Below are positions 23,761 to 37,900 of a DNA stretch of 64,000 nt, one piece after another; position 1 is the first letter of the stretch, and every line of letters begins with the position of its first letter. The notes below the pieces were generated by a model. The model saw only the letters and a program-made list of their open reading frames with translations. It searched no databases and was not told the origin of the DNA. The translations under genes were made by a program, and so were the position numbers. Location: NCBI GenBank assembly GCA_949357655.1, contig CASHTG010000015.1, forward strand, positions 682,001 to 746,000, given 5' to 3'. Source of the stretch: Parascedosporium putredinis. Lineage: Eukaryota > Ascomycota > Sordariomycetes > Microascales > Microascaceae.

Positions 23761-26700
23761 CTCGGACGAGGCGGCGAGGGTTTTGTCGTTAAAAATGAAG
23801 TGGCGGCTTTCCTTTCTGGGTCACTCGCGGAACGGAACGATTGTGGTTTGTGAATATGCCCCGGCGAGGTGAGACCTGGTGGTGCGAGATGTAGACGAGC
23901 CTTCCAAGTCAACAACGAAAAGAGTTACTCGAGCGGAAGGGCTTTCTTTCCTTGGAGAAAGTGAAGAGGGAGGGGGTGGGTTTCTCTTCTGGATATAAAT
24001 CGGGCTGGGAAGTTGCCGCGCTGGGTGGGTTTCCGGGAAGCGTGGCGGGAGGGATAGGAAGCTAGGCAGGACCCTTCACGTCGGAAGTAGAGAGGGGATG
24101 ATGATGGGGTGAAGGGATCGAGAAAACGAGCTGGGGAAAGTTGAAAGTCGAGGGTGACGAAGCAGCAGGGAGTGACATTCCCCGGGGGCATAGGGTGATG
24201 TGGGCGTGTGCGAGGTGGAGTGGTGTCAGCGTGGGCATAGGCGTCGGATCAATGTAGCGAGGTTGGCTTCACTGTTATTAGTTCGGGTGCTGATGCAATG
24301 CCGCTTGCTGTTGATGGGGGTACGCTATCAGCGCAGGTGGAGTCTAGGCTGGACTCGAATCTAGTTGGGGAGGCCTGGCTGTCGCAGAATCAGTACAGAA
24401 TCAAGGCAGAGGCGTCTCGTGTGTGGCTGGGATTGATTGGCCCACTGGGTCCCGATTGACCCGCCCATGGCCTCTCCAAGTCACTTCAATTGACGGACCT
24501 CGTAATACAAGTACACCCCCTGGAGAGTGCGCACACCAACATCGAACTTTCGTCGGGAGCTCGTTTTGGGGGCGCAGGGGGCGTGGTGGGGCGCGCTGGT
24601 GTGAAATGGGGGTGGGGTGATATTAGCCCACGACAATACAATCGTCGATGGGATTTGCACCTCGATTTGATGTCGAGAGAAGCTGAGTGGATGTACCGTC
24701 AACGCACGTTGGTTAGTGAGGCAACGCCTTTTCCAAGCAACGTATACACCAGATGAAGTCTAGTACTTCGTACAAGCAGTACAGTGGAGTGCTCGATGGA
24801 GTCTCGGTCAGCCAAGATGATGGCAGCGTTCAATCCTGGCCTCATGGATGAAGCAGCAACCTGGTGCTGCTCCTGGCAAGGGGAAAAGCTGGGGAATCAG
24901 CACAGCCCGTGTTGCTTGAATACCAACTACTATGCAATACCGAGGTTTGCTGTCAATCGCCATCAGCCCTAATATTTGTAGCTTCCGTTCCGATGAAACG
25001 AGTCTTTAATCGGGAGATATCCATGTTGAAAGGCTAAAGGATAGCTTGGGTAGGGTTTCTTCTCTCTTTTACAAGCGCTATTATTTGGTTGGCTATCGTG
25101 CGTCTTGCTTGCAACGTCTTACCTGGAGGACGAAGGCCGACAGAGTTTTGGACGTCAAGCTAACTACTACTTCTTCTCCAACAGAAAGACCAGCCAGTCC
25201 CTGTGTCAATCGCTGTGCTTTGTCGGTGTACCGGACATCTCTCCCATAGCAAGTCTGCCCAGGTAGATCAGTGTATGATTGGCCTCTACAGTTGGGCCTA
25301 ATGTATATCGCCTGCTAAGAACGGCGGTGATGTGCTATTATGAGGCGTCGATCAGAGGCATGGTTCTACGAACACAGTGAGACGCGGGGAGGGGGACCCT
25401 TTTTCGCCCCCTTTTTTCTTTTCTTTTTCTTTTTCTTTTGGGTGCTCCCATCTTCCCTTCTTGTCCCCTTCTGTCAAGCGCTGAATCAAAGTAAAACCTT
25501 CAACCCCAAGCTAAATCCCCTTGCTTTGAGCCAGGCCGAACGTTTTATGCTGAGAGCATTTACATGCCCCTAGTAGATGGAAGAGGCCAAGTGCGCTTAA
25601 CCATCTCACTTCTAACAATTGATGTCATCCCAACGTTTGTTCGACAGGAGGGACAAAGGATGAAGTTTGCCGGAACGGTTGGTCCTGCTTTTCGATGTCA
25701 CAAAACGTTTAAAGGAAAATGGAACACCCGTCCATCTCAAGCGAAGCGATTTCACAGCACATAAGCCGTGCAGGCACAAGCCCGAAATGCACCTGTGGGG
25801 AGCTTCAGCTTATGTTGCTCCAGTCTCCAATTCGTCGGCTCGGCTGGATTTTTCTCTCGTGTCTTTTGGTGGGGGCGGCTCTTCATATAAAAAGAAAAGA
25901 AAAGAAAAAGTCTCAGGACCCTCCAATATTAGCTTGTGTTGACTTTCATGATTGAATACCATACCAGCGGTCCTTCTCCTTTCAAGACGGACCATCAGGA
26001 GGATGTCCCTCGTGTGCTGTTTCAGATGGAGAGAAGCGGACGACGGCCGGGAGGACATCACACATGTATTAGGCCCAGCCGCCTGCCGAGAGCAAGAGTT
26101 CAGCCTAGCCCCCACGAGGGCGAAGCTCAACAAAGACCTGTGTCAGCAAGCGGAATCGGATTTTGGAGGACCCCGTCGATCCGATGTGTTCTGGAGCTTG
26201 CATTTGTTTGTGGGAAGCATTCCTTCTTCCCAAGAAGAAACCCTCCACCAGCGCTATGGGAGAGAGGAGTTTGATGGGAGCTTACTTTGCGGCCACTGGT
26301 CAAGGTAGGTGATGGCCGGGTTGGAACACTTGGTTTCATCCTCACCAAAAAGGGTGTGCTGTGATGTCAGACCTTCGTCGAGACTCCACCCCACCCCCTA
26401 ACCCTGATTCGGTGTCCCGTTGCTAGGCAGTATCACGTTTTTAGACACCCCCTCCCCTCCTCTTGAGATTATGAGGCGTGCTTCGAATCCTCTTCTCGAC
26501 CCGGGCGGTAGGTACTCCTCGTACCCTCAAGCTCTGGAATCCGACTTCCGAGTATGTTACTAGCCAAAGCCACCCCAGGCCAGGCGCCAGGCACCCTGTC
26601 GCTAGTGCGGAAAGTAAAATCAGCGTCACTCCATGATTGATGTACCTCTGAACTGGCGGCGAGCTGGCTGGGGATGCAAGGGGACAAGATAGGATAAATG

Positions 26701-29700
26701 GCTTGGGAACTGGGGCTGGAAAAGCCCTCTCAAGTTCAGCCCAACACCACCCATTGTGCGCCAGCAAAGTGCGAGGGTTTTTGATATTGGCTAAATTGAA
26801 CAAAGGAGACAGAGTCGAAAAAAAAAAAAAAAAAAAAGAAGAAAAAAAACTACATTTAAAAGAGTCTTGCTTGTGAAGGTAATTGAGGCAATTGAGAAGA
26901 TGGAGAGACATGAGAAAACTTTCATCCCGTAACCTGTGAGAACTTTTGAGTTGTGATCTGAATACGAGGCGCACCTGCCATTTACCCTTCCAACTTGTTC
27001 GGATCTGGTCGCCGTGGAAGAGTCCAAAGGATGCACCTTTCCTAGATAGGGTTGAGGTAATGCATCCCGAGGGACCGCATACCCACAAGAGAACGACGAT
27101 TGTTGAAAAACAACGAGGTGTCCCGTGCTGTTACGAGGAAGACTCCTCTTTCAGTGCAAGCGCAAGATACAACTAAGTATCCCCGAAGCCGTTGAATCTT
27201 CAAGGTAGAGCTAGCCCATCAATTTTCTCAATGACAACATACTTCGTAGTATCGCTGATGGGGATCAGAAAGGGATACCTCCCTCTAGGGCTGTTTGCCC
27301 ACCTTTCCCCACCAGTGGTTGCTGAGGAGTGTTCCAAAGGCGAGCACAAACAATCGCGTTAGCTATCGATGGAGTGGATTGTCAAGTTCAATCTGTCGGA
27401 CTCACAAAGGCCGCTGGCAGCACCAACGAGGCCCCACGCTCCTGGTCAGTGGAGTCCTTCGTCCTGACCGAAACGAAACCAGCAGCCATCATTGATCAAT
27501 CTATTATGGACCCGTATCCACCCGGAATCCACCCTTATCATTTTCGGGGCTTGGGAAAAATCACAAATTATTCCACTCCAGGGCAAGCAGGGAGACGGCT
27601 GGTGCAGCTTTTGCAGGGTCGGTTCAGATGATTGATCTCTTGGCCATGCTCTCGACTTCACAATGCCAAGCAGTTGCTCACATCCTTGCCGCCGAGCAGC
27701 CGTGCTGCCAGTGATTTTGAGTCTCGGCAGGGACGCTGGGCTGGCCCTTGCCTGTCTCGATGATGCGAAGCACGCCAAGTAAGCATGTACGTTTTGTCAG
27801 GGTTGGTGCGAGCGCTGGTCTTTCGAAATATGGGCAGTGGTTGAGAACCCTCCAAATTGATCCCTCTTGGGGCGACAATCCCGAAAAATTCGGCCAAACT
27901 ACCCTAGGCCAGCCAGCTGCATCTTTGAATGGTAATATTACAGCTATTGCCAACTTGACCAAATCGAGTGCAACATGTATGTACCTTGGCATTTTCATAC
28001 TTGTACTTGCGAATTAACATTACCAGCTAGCCCACAAATGTTTGAGGCCAAGAGAATGAGGAAGCTAGACCCAGACTTGCTCTCTCCTTCGTCAGCCATC
28101 TCGTGGAGGCGTCGCTGCTGGCGTGCCCGAACATGCAAACTTGAAGAGTGACAACAGCTCAGACGGAGACCGCCCAATGATAACAAATTAGAGGACAAGA
28201 TCGCCACACTCCACGCCCCAAATATCGACTTGTATCGATCCATTGTCAGTTGATAGCTGTCAGTGAGCGAGAGGTGGCCATCGATGACCCCAACATGGTG
28301 CATGCATATCCTACTCAACCGCTGTGGGCTGGTGGCAAGGTTAGGCGGTGGATATCAAGCTTCATCGTCTATTTCATTTCAGGAAAGGCGACATTTCCGT
28401 CAAGTGCCCGACCTTATTTCAGAGATCGGCATTCGACCTGTGGTCAGAATTTCCCGAGGGTGACGGATTCGGGCATCACTTGTAAGATTCGAGGTGCCCA
28501 GGCGCCAGGTAACCCGAGTTGTCAGTTCCTAGCTCTACCTGCCTCTTGCACTCTTTTGGCCACGACCAGCATTGTTCGAGGCCAAGGGTTCGTAAACTTG
28601 TTTTCTCTCAAAACCATAAAGCCTTAGCCCTCAGGGTACATGTAAAACACCAGCGCCTACCTCCGTCGCCCTTGGTCGGCCAAATCACGAGCCGCCGTTG
28701 TTGAGGGGTTCCAATGCTCCCCTCTGTCCCTCCAAATACAGACGCTGAGACAGTTGGATCAATTTCCTTCCCCAGTCCCACAAGGACCGGTACAAAGTGT
28801 GTACAGGACTTCAACAAACTCTATTACTCGTCCCGACGAAGGAAGCATTGAGCTGGGCTGAGAATCAGTGATTCCCGCCACGGCGCAGATTAATTATTAA
28901 TTTATCGATCGAAGTCTACCTAACGTCTAGGCTGTTCTCACCACCCTTTCACTTCCTTGGAAAGAGGGGTTCGCTCTCGAGGGTTGATAACCAAAGAAGA
29001 AGATATCCAACATTGCGACATGGCCAAGGTCCTGCCAATATCTAACCTTCCCTAGCCGACAATTTACCAACCGTCGGTCATATCACACCTGCAATGTTAT
29101 TATCTCTGGGTATGGGTTTGATGCTACCAAAACTCTCTATTCCTGTTTCTCTTGCGTACAATGCAAGGAAGAGCAATAATACTCAACGTCGCTGGTGACC
29201 CACGGCCAGGATTGATTAAAAACGTGGCTCGCATGCAGGTTTCAGCAGCGCAGGGGCTGGGAGACATGTCGCGCTTCAGAGCCCCAGCGAAGAGGTGTTG
29301 GAGAAATGCGCGGAGACACGAAAACCGCGATGCAAGTTTAACAGATCATAGATGTAGAGAGATAATGGATATGGGGCGGAGAGGATTCCCCGCTGCACTG
29401 TCGCCTGGCATTTTCTAAGTGCGGCCTATTCACACTTCTCGATGCCCCGATTCATATCCATGGATGGCGTTATATCAAGCGGGAAGGCAATGCCGTCACC
29501 CACCCGGAGAGGGAGAAAAAAATTGCATGTATTGTGGGTGGTTACACCGCTCGGCATTGCCTGGCTAATAAAGAGAGTCCACGGGCACCTCAACGTTCTT
29601 TATACCTGAACGGATGGTGTATGGCAAATGAGCAGGTATACCAAGTAGAGAGTATGAACCATAGCTCACCAAATCCACCTCCTCCGGTCGTCCATGTGTA

Positions 29701-32700
29701 CCTACCCGCTGCAAGGGCGAATTGATCAACGAGGGTTTGCCACTGGGCTCGTGTTAAGGCAAAGAGATCAACCGATGGGACCATTTTCATCAATTAAAGA
29801 CACTGGGGCACCTGGAAACAGGAAACACAAGAAGTGCGTACAAGTAGTCAAGTAGTCAGGCTGCTAAATGCCCATACCCTAAGGTTTTGCGGAGCGGTTG
29901 GTTCATCGAGCATCGCCCCTTTGTTCCACTAATAAACTAATAACGGGGAGCGTGGCAGTGGATCAACAGGTTCGAAGATTCAATCAATCGAGTGTGGACC
30001 AGAACCCCTCGTTTGGCAATCGCTCCACTTTGATATCCAGTATATGTCGTTCTGGATCCAGCTCGGTGCTGATACTTGCTCTTCAAACCAAAAACCCAAA
30101 GGAGGGGTCGGTATTTTTAGGAGCTTCTGCATGTGCCTCACTGCTATGACGACTGTCGACGCGTCAACTCAAAGGATTATTATCCCATGTCCAAAGGAGC
30201 ATATTTGACCCATTAACCCGAGGTGATCGTTGGTCAGTCATTGGTTCGGTGAGCTCTTTGTCAATCGCTCGGACCGTGGCACTTCTTGAAGACCAGGCCA
30301 TTCCCTCACAAGCCCCCAATGCGACCTCGTAGAGGGTATGTTCCGTGCCGCCACTGAGCTCCGATCAGCCTGCGTCCTCCCGATGGAGCGGTCCTCGCCG
30401 GAACAGAGAGAGAAGCAAGCCCCTGCAATTCTCAAACCTGGATGACGTTGTGTACCTCTCTTTATTTTAATTTTTTTCTGCCCCTCCGCCTCAACTGTTA
30501 GATATCCACTTGCTCACTCGCTGAGAGGGGTTCCGGCCTCTGTTGGCACTTGCCAAGCTGTTCGCCATCCAACCTTGCAGTCAATGTTCCTGACATTCAT
30601 TCTTGACAACCCTCCAGTGTACATCAATGTATCCATCCTTAGATGCTATTCATAGCCACCGGTTGTCTGAGAGGCAAACCTAGTGCTCCTAGGCGGCAAA
30701 TTTAACGGGTGCTGTATCACCCAAGGGCCATTGGCCAAGCAAGATTGTTTTCCAAGGAAGAAGAAGAAAAGCAGCCCGGGCCATCCTATCACTATCAGGA
30801 ACAAACACCATGATAGGCACACACTTTCCACAGGGGAGGCCTCTTCCATGGCCATCCAACCGCTCTCTACCCCGGGTTCACCAAAGTGCCAGGCTGTTTC
30901 CCGTGTAGGATCCCGTGTCAACCCCACGCAACGAAGCATTTCGAGGGGAACTAGGCGCCACCCGTGCTCTGCCTCACCCGCGGCCAACAACGGTTGATAG
31001 ATGAAGGCGTCGGCCACGCCCAAGAACTGTATAGTTTCTCGATAGCAACCTAGCAGGTTTTATCTCAGATGTGAAAGGAGAGAGCGGCGTGGCTTTCCGA
31101 GACACAAGAATCGGGTGAATTTGAGTAAATTAAACCCAAATTTAAGGCTAGACGCACTCAGGCCGGTTTCGTACGAACCTTCCCACCACCTTCTTTCCAT
31201 GCCGCAGATGCCTTGGAAGACTCTTGCACTGCGGTTCCATGCATCCTTCTAGCAAACGGACGTATATACCCCCTTCATTTGCAGATTTTGATAGTCTTGA
31301 ATCCCCATGGCATCGCAAAAAATCGGCACTTGCCTTCGGAAACACTGCCGAACCCTTCCCCTAGAAGCCGCCACCACCCTGCTCGAGACGCTTCCTTTTT
31401 TATTTCTCCGACGGCGGTTGGGGGTCAATCATCCCAGGTGATTGATTGGGCTTGAGGTGTCGCAGCTCCTATCACCGTGCGCAGCTTCAAATCTTGGTCT
31501 CATGTTTCTTCTCATATTTGCTTTGATCCATCCGTTCTTATCGTCGTTGCTGCAAAGAGCCACCCCTCCCCACCCTCGTTGAAGTTCAGAGTCAGTGCTA
31601 AAACCTTTTCCCGCCCGAATGGATAAAAAAACCTGGGAATGTAGGGGTTCGAGGTGGGCGGATCGACGAGGGCGAAATACCAGTCCCTCAGTTTCTTCCC
31701 GTTCGGAGGCGCTCTGCTTCCTTGTTCTTTGTCCCACGTTGGCTTGTATCAAGGCCTGGCTGCCATTCATTCGTCGGCTCGTCGCCGACAGTTCTTGTCC
31801 ACGCCCGGCCCTGGTTTCTAATCCGATCAATATGCTGCTCGGCACCTACTTTGCTGCAGTGGTGAGACCTGGTACGCCCGTCATGTTATCCGCCATGATC
31901 GCGGCGGTGTTGAGCTTTGATCCAGGTGTTTAATTCTCGAAACATGAAGATTAAAAGGAAAAAAATTGAAAGCCATCGCCCCTTCCCCACAGCCACATGT
32001 CTCAGAGTTGGGATCACACAAAACCTTCTTTTCCCATCCTCTGGGCATCTGATGACTGAACAAGTCAGCTTTCACCTAATTTAGCATCGGTTTGGTTTGA
32101 GGATTTGTGTCATATTCACCTGTTACGCCAGACCCAACTCCTCAAATCTATTCTTACGTTACCAGTCAGCCTCGACCGTTACTCTTCTACGACGGCTCGG
32201 TCATCATCCGGTGTGCTTGTGCTTCTTTTTTTCTTTTTCTAAATTCCAAGAGTGTCCATCTGTAACTTGCTCAAGACGTTATGGGTAAAGCCGATCTCCA
32301 AGGCCCAGGAACGGGAGGGCGGAATATCTGACTACTCTACATGAAGGAATACGACTAGATCTAGCGCAGCACGCGACGCGCAGCTCGAAGTGCTTCATAG
32401 TGACCACTTGTGAGGGAGGGTCGGCTCATTGCAGCTTGCGCTCGCTCGACGGCCGTGAGCGTTGCAACGCAGACTAGAAACTGTTCTTTTCTCTTGTACT
32501 GGCTGGCGGCCCCACGTCGTCCTGCGCGTCAATGACTATCGCGGAGGTGGCTACGCTGGTTTGCGTGGTGGGCAAAGACATCGAGGTCGCATTTCAAATG
32601 GCATTGGCACGTTACAGTGGCTCTCTAGAATACGAAAGACATCGCTGAATGCTTTTCCCCTCTTGCCCTAGCTGGCTGTGATGCCATTATCTAACATCCC

Positions 32701-32977
32701 CCGACCCACTGCTTCTCCTTTTGCTCTCGAGATCGTCTGTAAAATCCTACATTGGTGTCGAGGCCTAGAGTAGAGCCGGAGCAGCGAGGGGAGCGGCCTT
32801 GTTCAACGTCACAGCAGACACATCCCACCGCTCAACTGGAACCATAACCCTTTTGTGGTGTTTGACGACTTTAAATTGTATGCCTATATCAAGGCTAGCC
32901 TTTTTGACCCTGCCTGGACCGATGCATGGAAATCATGAACCATCCCCACTACCAACTCCGACCAGATGAATCCTTGT
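23761..32977. other. Gene-empty region, 9.2 kb
   Basis: No conserved protein, tRNA or intact mobile element can be read in either strand over the longest empty stretch of the window. The first few hundred bases (to about 24200) look like the DUF2406 promoter and leader. Open frames are short (under 216 codons) and low-complexity or random-looking. Base composition by eye is mixed, without the extreme AT-richness of RIP-mutated repeats. Small palindromes occur, for example ATCCATGGAT at 29456-29465. Confidence 0.55.
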
Positions 32978-33791
32978 TTATATCGACGAAGGGTAAAGCA
33001 TAATGCGGACAGAAGCACCGAAAGAGCGAGTGGGAAGAGGACGGGTGAACTTGGCGCGGACGACGCCGGAGTTGCCTAGAAATACATGTTAGCAACGGTT
33101 TCTTCCATGGCCTCCCTACTACCACACGTAGATATTCGTCGATGGCTCGTACCGTGTGACCTGGTGACCTTGCCCCAGATAACTCGGATCTTGGAGCCCC
33201 TCTTCTCTGTGGAAGCCTTGTAGACGAAAGCAACCTTCTTGCCGAGGTAGAAGCTGTAGACATGTTAGCACTTGGTGTGTCCTTCTCGCGGCTCGGAACA
33301 TCATGCTCGGTTCTCGACGTACTTGGCGGCGTTGGTGTCGTCAACACCCTCGATCTTGATCAAGCTGATGGAGGGGTTGGTGGCATGCTTGCTGCGCTGG
33401 TAGCTCAGGTGGCGACCCCTACGTAGTTTCAATCGTTAGCCAACCCATTCCTCCAAGTTCAGGTTCCGACCCGTTGCCGACATCATCGCGATCCTCGAGT
33501 TTAGGACGGTCCGATAATTGCTGCAATATCGAACGGTGGGGTCGAATTTCGCAATCGGGCGTCTTTTTCGGCGGATAGCGGTGCGTATATGGGTAGGATA
33601 TTTACTCACTTGACGTATACTACGAGTTGAATGGGTTAGCATAAAGATTCAATTCGGCCATGGGCTTCCCACAAAGTGCAACTGGATGTCGGCGAGAGGC
33701 GGCTTGACGACATCTCGGGAAGCGCAGTTTTGAGGATAAAGGGAATGAGAGAAAGATGATACTCACATCGGTGACCAGCTTCCGTAGGCAT
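32978..33791 (-). CDS. RPL33: 60S ribosomal protein eL33 (L33/L35a)
   Basis: Five exons: 33791-33767 (25 nt), 33619-33610 (10 nt), 33418-33323, 33253-33153, 33075-32978; 109 aa, intact. The protein starts MPTEAGHRLYVKGRHLSYQ and continues with KHATNPSISLIKIEGVDD, KKVAFVYKASTEKRGSKIRV, WGKVTRSHGNSGVVRAKF and VRIMLYPSSI, diagnostic for eL33 of the large ribosomal subunit. The ATG at 33791 lies directly after an AG. An upstream ATG at about 34078 (MAVSKMTKAIADG) is followed by GTACGT, so the first intron may lie in the 5' leader. An extended N-terminus is possible but would be unusual for the family. Many introns in a short gene are normal for fungal ribosomal protein genes. Confidence 0.95.
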
Positions 33792-34917
33792 CTTGTCGGT
33801 TAGTCTTCCACGCGCTCAAAAGTTGAGGATCGGAAGATGCTTCTTGCTGGGTGTGTTGTGGTATCCTCGGCGGGAGGTCGTGATGCTTCTTCGAGGTTAG
33901 AGTATTAGTGTGCCAGTTGGCTGATAGAGCCACAAATTTTTCAACTCGCATCGAACCTTCGCCTAGGGCTCAGTCACGTGTATGGTTGAATGGGCCAGCG
34001 GCCGGGTTCGGAAAGACCACCCACCGTTTAGAGGTACGTACCCATCGGCGATCGCCTTAGTCATCTTGGACACCGCCATTCGCGTCCTTCTGTGGCGCGC
34101 TTGGCGCCATTCATGTGGCTGATTTTTTTCTTCATCGGCGCGACAATCCGGAAAGCTGAGTCATCTTACAACTCCACGTGATTTGGTGCTGGTTGTGACG
34201 ACTGAGCTGGGAGTGAGAGCGAGGAAGGGTGCTTTGGGTTGGAAAATCGCCGTGTCCCCCATTTGAACAGCCTTCCCTGCTTGAGTGGCTAACGACATCC
34301 TCCTTCCTTGACCTTTATCGCGCTCCATCATCCTATTCGGTTCCTCGCGCGGCCGATTCACTTCAAAGATTGCACTAGGCTAGAAGCGCGATTCGGTTCG
34401 TTCTATTCGGCAATTATTGCGACAGGACAAGTGCGCGACTGGCACTTTTCTTCGCTCTTTTTCTTGCCAGGCAACGCATTCCACCTTAAGTACGCTTCAT
34501 TGTTTTCACCATCGCCACCAAGCGCTCTGTTTCTTGCTTTTACCCCCACCGCCGCCAGCGCTACCCGGTTTATCGATCTCTCTCCCTGAAACCTTCTTCT
34601 CGGGCTCTTTCTCGACTTTTTCTCGTCGTACCTTGCCCTCCCTGGGCCCTCTTCCCCTAGTGTTGACCTGCCAGTGCGGCTCGCGACTCGACCAGGACAT
34701 AGCACAGCGACCGTTACCGACGACCTTCACACTCCCACCGACGCAAAGCCATCGCCCTCGAGTCTTATAATACCACGACTTCTCTTCTTCTCACGGCACG
34801 ACTGCGGTCTATGGGATTTAGATAACCGCTTGCCTATTTCTTGGAGGAAGGCGTCCTCTCGCTCCTCAGCAAGCGTGCAAGAGGACTGGGTCACGACCTG
34901 GGGTCGTGCCCTCCCCG
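33792..34917. other. Divergent promoter region eL33 / MED14
   Basis: About 1.1 kb between divergent starts. It likely contains a non-coding or alternative first exon of eL33 (around 34033-34090) and the long pyrimidine-rich leader of MED14 (34440-34780). No separate gene seen. Confidence 0.5.
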
Positions 34918-37900
34918 ATGCCGGGAGTCATCATGGCGGATGTCAGCGCCCAGAATGGTGCTCTCGCAAACCACGATAGAAACCCTCATCTAAACGGCGC
35001 GGAGGGCGTTGGTCCAAAGGTCGCAGGTAGCACTCCGAATGGCGCTTCCAAGCAGGTGGACGGCGCGGTAGAGTCTGTCAAGCAGGCATTAGACTCGCGC
35101 CGGAGGATGAACGATCTGCCCGATGAGATTGTTCATATTGCAGACGGCTACATACCCTTATCCCTCCTACTTTCGCGGCTGGCACAACAAACCCACAACG
35201 TTCTACAGGAGAAAGTTCAGCAACTAGCGCGCATGCCTCTTCCTCCTCCGCCCGCAGCTGTGAATGGGAACCAGTCGGGGTTATCCAAGGACGAATTTGA
35301 TAATTCTCACGAGAGTCTCAGCAAGAAAGTCAACCTTCTCTCATTTATCCAAACTATTCACGGGAAATGGGTCAAGGCCTTGGTCATCGCAAACTGGAGC
35401 AGGGAGAGCGAGCTCGTGACGAAGCTGATTGACTTGAAGAGTCATCTGAACGACCAACTGATGCAGTTTGACACGCGACTAGACCAGGTTGTTGAACTCA
35501 AACGCAGCCTCATATTTGCTCGTGTCCCAAGCCCAGATCTAAAAACGGCGCTCCAGGTCCTCTCCTGTGGCAATGGCGATTGGATGCCCGATGTAACTAT
35601 AATTCCTCCCAGGCTCTATCCCATGTCCCTTGCACTGACTTGTACAATCTAGCTCGGATACATCGAACCGCCCCCACTAAAGCGGGAAGACCATGTGAAG
35701 TGGCTCGAGGATCTCGATACTTGCCTTTCGATGCGACTGAACCTCCACGACTATGACAAAATCCCCGCCAGTTCAAAGAGTACACAATCGGATCCGGACG
35801 GGTGACTTTTACAGTCAAGGGCGAGTTCGAAGTCGACCTTACGGTAGCCGACGAAGACCCTGAGAAGCAGTTCTGGTTCATCGATTTTCGGTTCGGTTTT
35901 GCGCCCGCCGCGCGAGAACTCGCGGCACATTTTAAGCCCTTATTGGAAAGCCATGTAAACAACGCTTTAGCCAAGGATAATCTTAGCGGATGCTACCAAC
36001 TCTTGCATGAGTTCGTGTTGAGCCACAAGGTTGGCGAACTCAGGCGCCAAGCCTACGAGCTTGCCCGTACCTCGTGGACGAGGACTCTGGCGATAGAACC
36101 GCTGGATCGCTCGTTCTCCATCCAGTACTGGCTCCTGCGACAGAATCAAAATACGTCCTCGGTCCCCGCGTACTCGAGGTACGCCGTGCCTCAGCTCCCC
36201 ACGGTTCCTAAGAGCTGGATCATTGTATCCGTGGTGAGCGCGCGGAAGCCCGACGGCAGCCCAGATGCAAAGTCATCTAGCCGCCTGGCCGTGAAATGGT
36301 TCCGTGATGGGAAGGAGGTCAAGGATGCTAATATCGAGTTCGACCACAATGACCTGTCGACCGAGAAGCTCCTAAAGGTAGTCATTGCGAAACACGTCGA
36401 GCATATCCTGCGATCGATCCACAAGAAGTTGCAGCCAGCGCCACGGTTTGCCAGCCAGGAAGCCGCTATGACGCTACATATCTCGGCGACGGAACCGGGC
36501 GAGTCCTTCCTGACGATGCAGCTTAGTGCTACGGAAGCGGTCACACTCAGAGTCGAACCGGCCAGTGGCAAATTTAACCTCCACCCGACCTCGAAAGCTG
36601 CATTCCAAGCTGAAGGAAGACTCAACGCGGGCGGCAAGGATCCAGCGGAGGACGGTGCTACGTATCTCGAGTATTTGAGGTGCATTCACCTCAGCGAAGA
36701 GATTTCTCGCAAGGGCCGACCGCAAGGATGGGTATCTGTCAAGAGTCCTCTGAGCCATGAAGACGTTAAAACCGTGTTCAGGCCGCAAGAGCCTTTCCAG
36801 ATATCATGCTTCCAACGTCTAGGTATTGACTCGAAGTGGTACGTCCTGCTGGTGATGAGCCTGCACGGGGACGAGTGGTGGGTTTTCAGGTCGTAAGTTT
36901 GAAACATGGTTCCCCTGCTACATGAAGCATATTTCACGGCCATATTAGATGCTAACATGTATCACAGCGATGTACCGAAAGCAACCGCTCGCTCGATCAG
37001 GTTCTATTCAAAGCTGCGGCTCCAGCCCAAAGAACCAGGACTTGGAATCACCTTTGGAACAACCTAACCACCTTTGTCGCGGCGGTGATCGCACACGCAA
37101 CCGACCTTGCCGAGTTGCACCGTCGTAGGTTCCGGTACGAGAACCGCGGCAATAAGAACTTCTCTCTTCCTAACGAGGTGGCTGTCCCTTCGCTCTTCGT
37201 CAAACTTTCCGATGTTTTGCCCACGGCAGGAGCAAAGCGACCACTCCCTTCTCCCCGAAGAGAAGCATCAGCCGCTACCGCAATCCAACACGGATTCTCT
37301 CAAAGACGGATCGTTGCCGGCGGCCAGCCATATGAATGAGGCGTTTGAGACGCGACGAGTTGAGTCGCCGCGCAGGCCGACCGGCGCTCGTAAGCCGTGG
37401 GCTGCGGACTTTGTCGAGATTCGGTACTCGGGGGTTCAGTCGATTCCCGGCGGTAACCCGACAAGTGCGCGCCAGCTGACGTGCGGCCAGGATGCCGTCG
37501 TTCGTGTGCTGGATAAGAAGAAGTTTGCGCTTCTCACCGGGAAGCTTGGCCACGACGTATTTTATAATGCACGCCGAGGCGAATTTTGTGTCCGCCTTCG
37601 CACGAGCGTAGGAGCCTCGGTCGTGCGGACACTCAAGACGAGGCTGCAGGCGATTGACAGGGTGGTTGACTCACTCGACGCCATGAGGGTCGCCAAGGGC
37701 GCCATCAAATGCGAGCAGGTGACGTTAGAGAAGGTGGTCTTCACGTACACCGATACTGGGGCAGCAGAAGGAGCCAAGCGATGGCGCGTCTCGCTCGACC
37801 TCTCCAAGGATAGCATTGTCCTTGGCCTAGAAAACGGCAACCCACATCTCCGTGTGCTCGACCACCTTACTTCGCTTGTGAATGCGCCGAGGGGCATTTC

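Noticed and set aside
26441..27088. 215-codon minus-strand open frame
   Set aside because: Runs through poly-A/T tracts, lacks any conserved motif.
32462..32671. Possible short gene upstream of the eL33 3' end
   Set aside because: Short, unconserved frame without splice or promoter signals.
23761..32977. RIP-mutated transposon block
   Set aside because: No transposase or reverse transcriptase remnants and no obvious extreme AT or TpA excess by eye; not computed.
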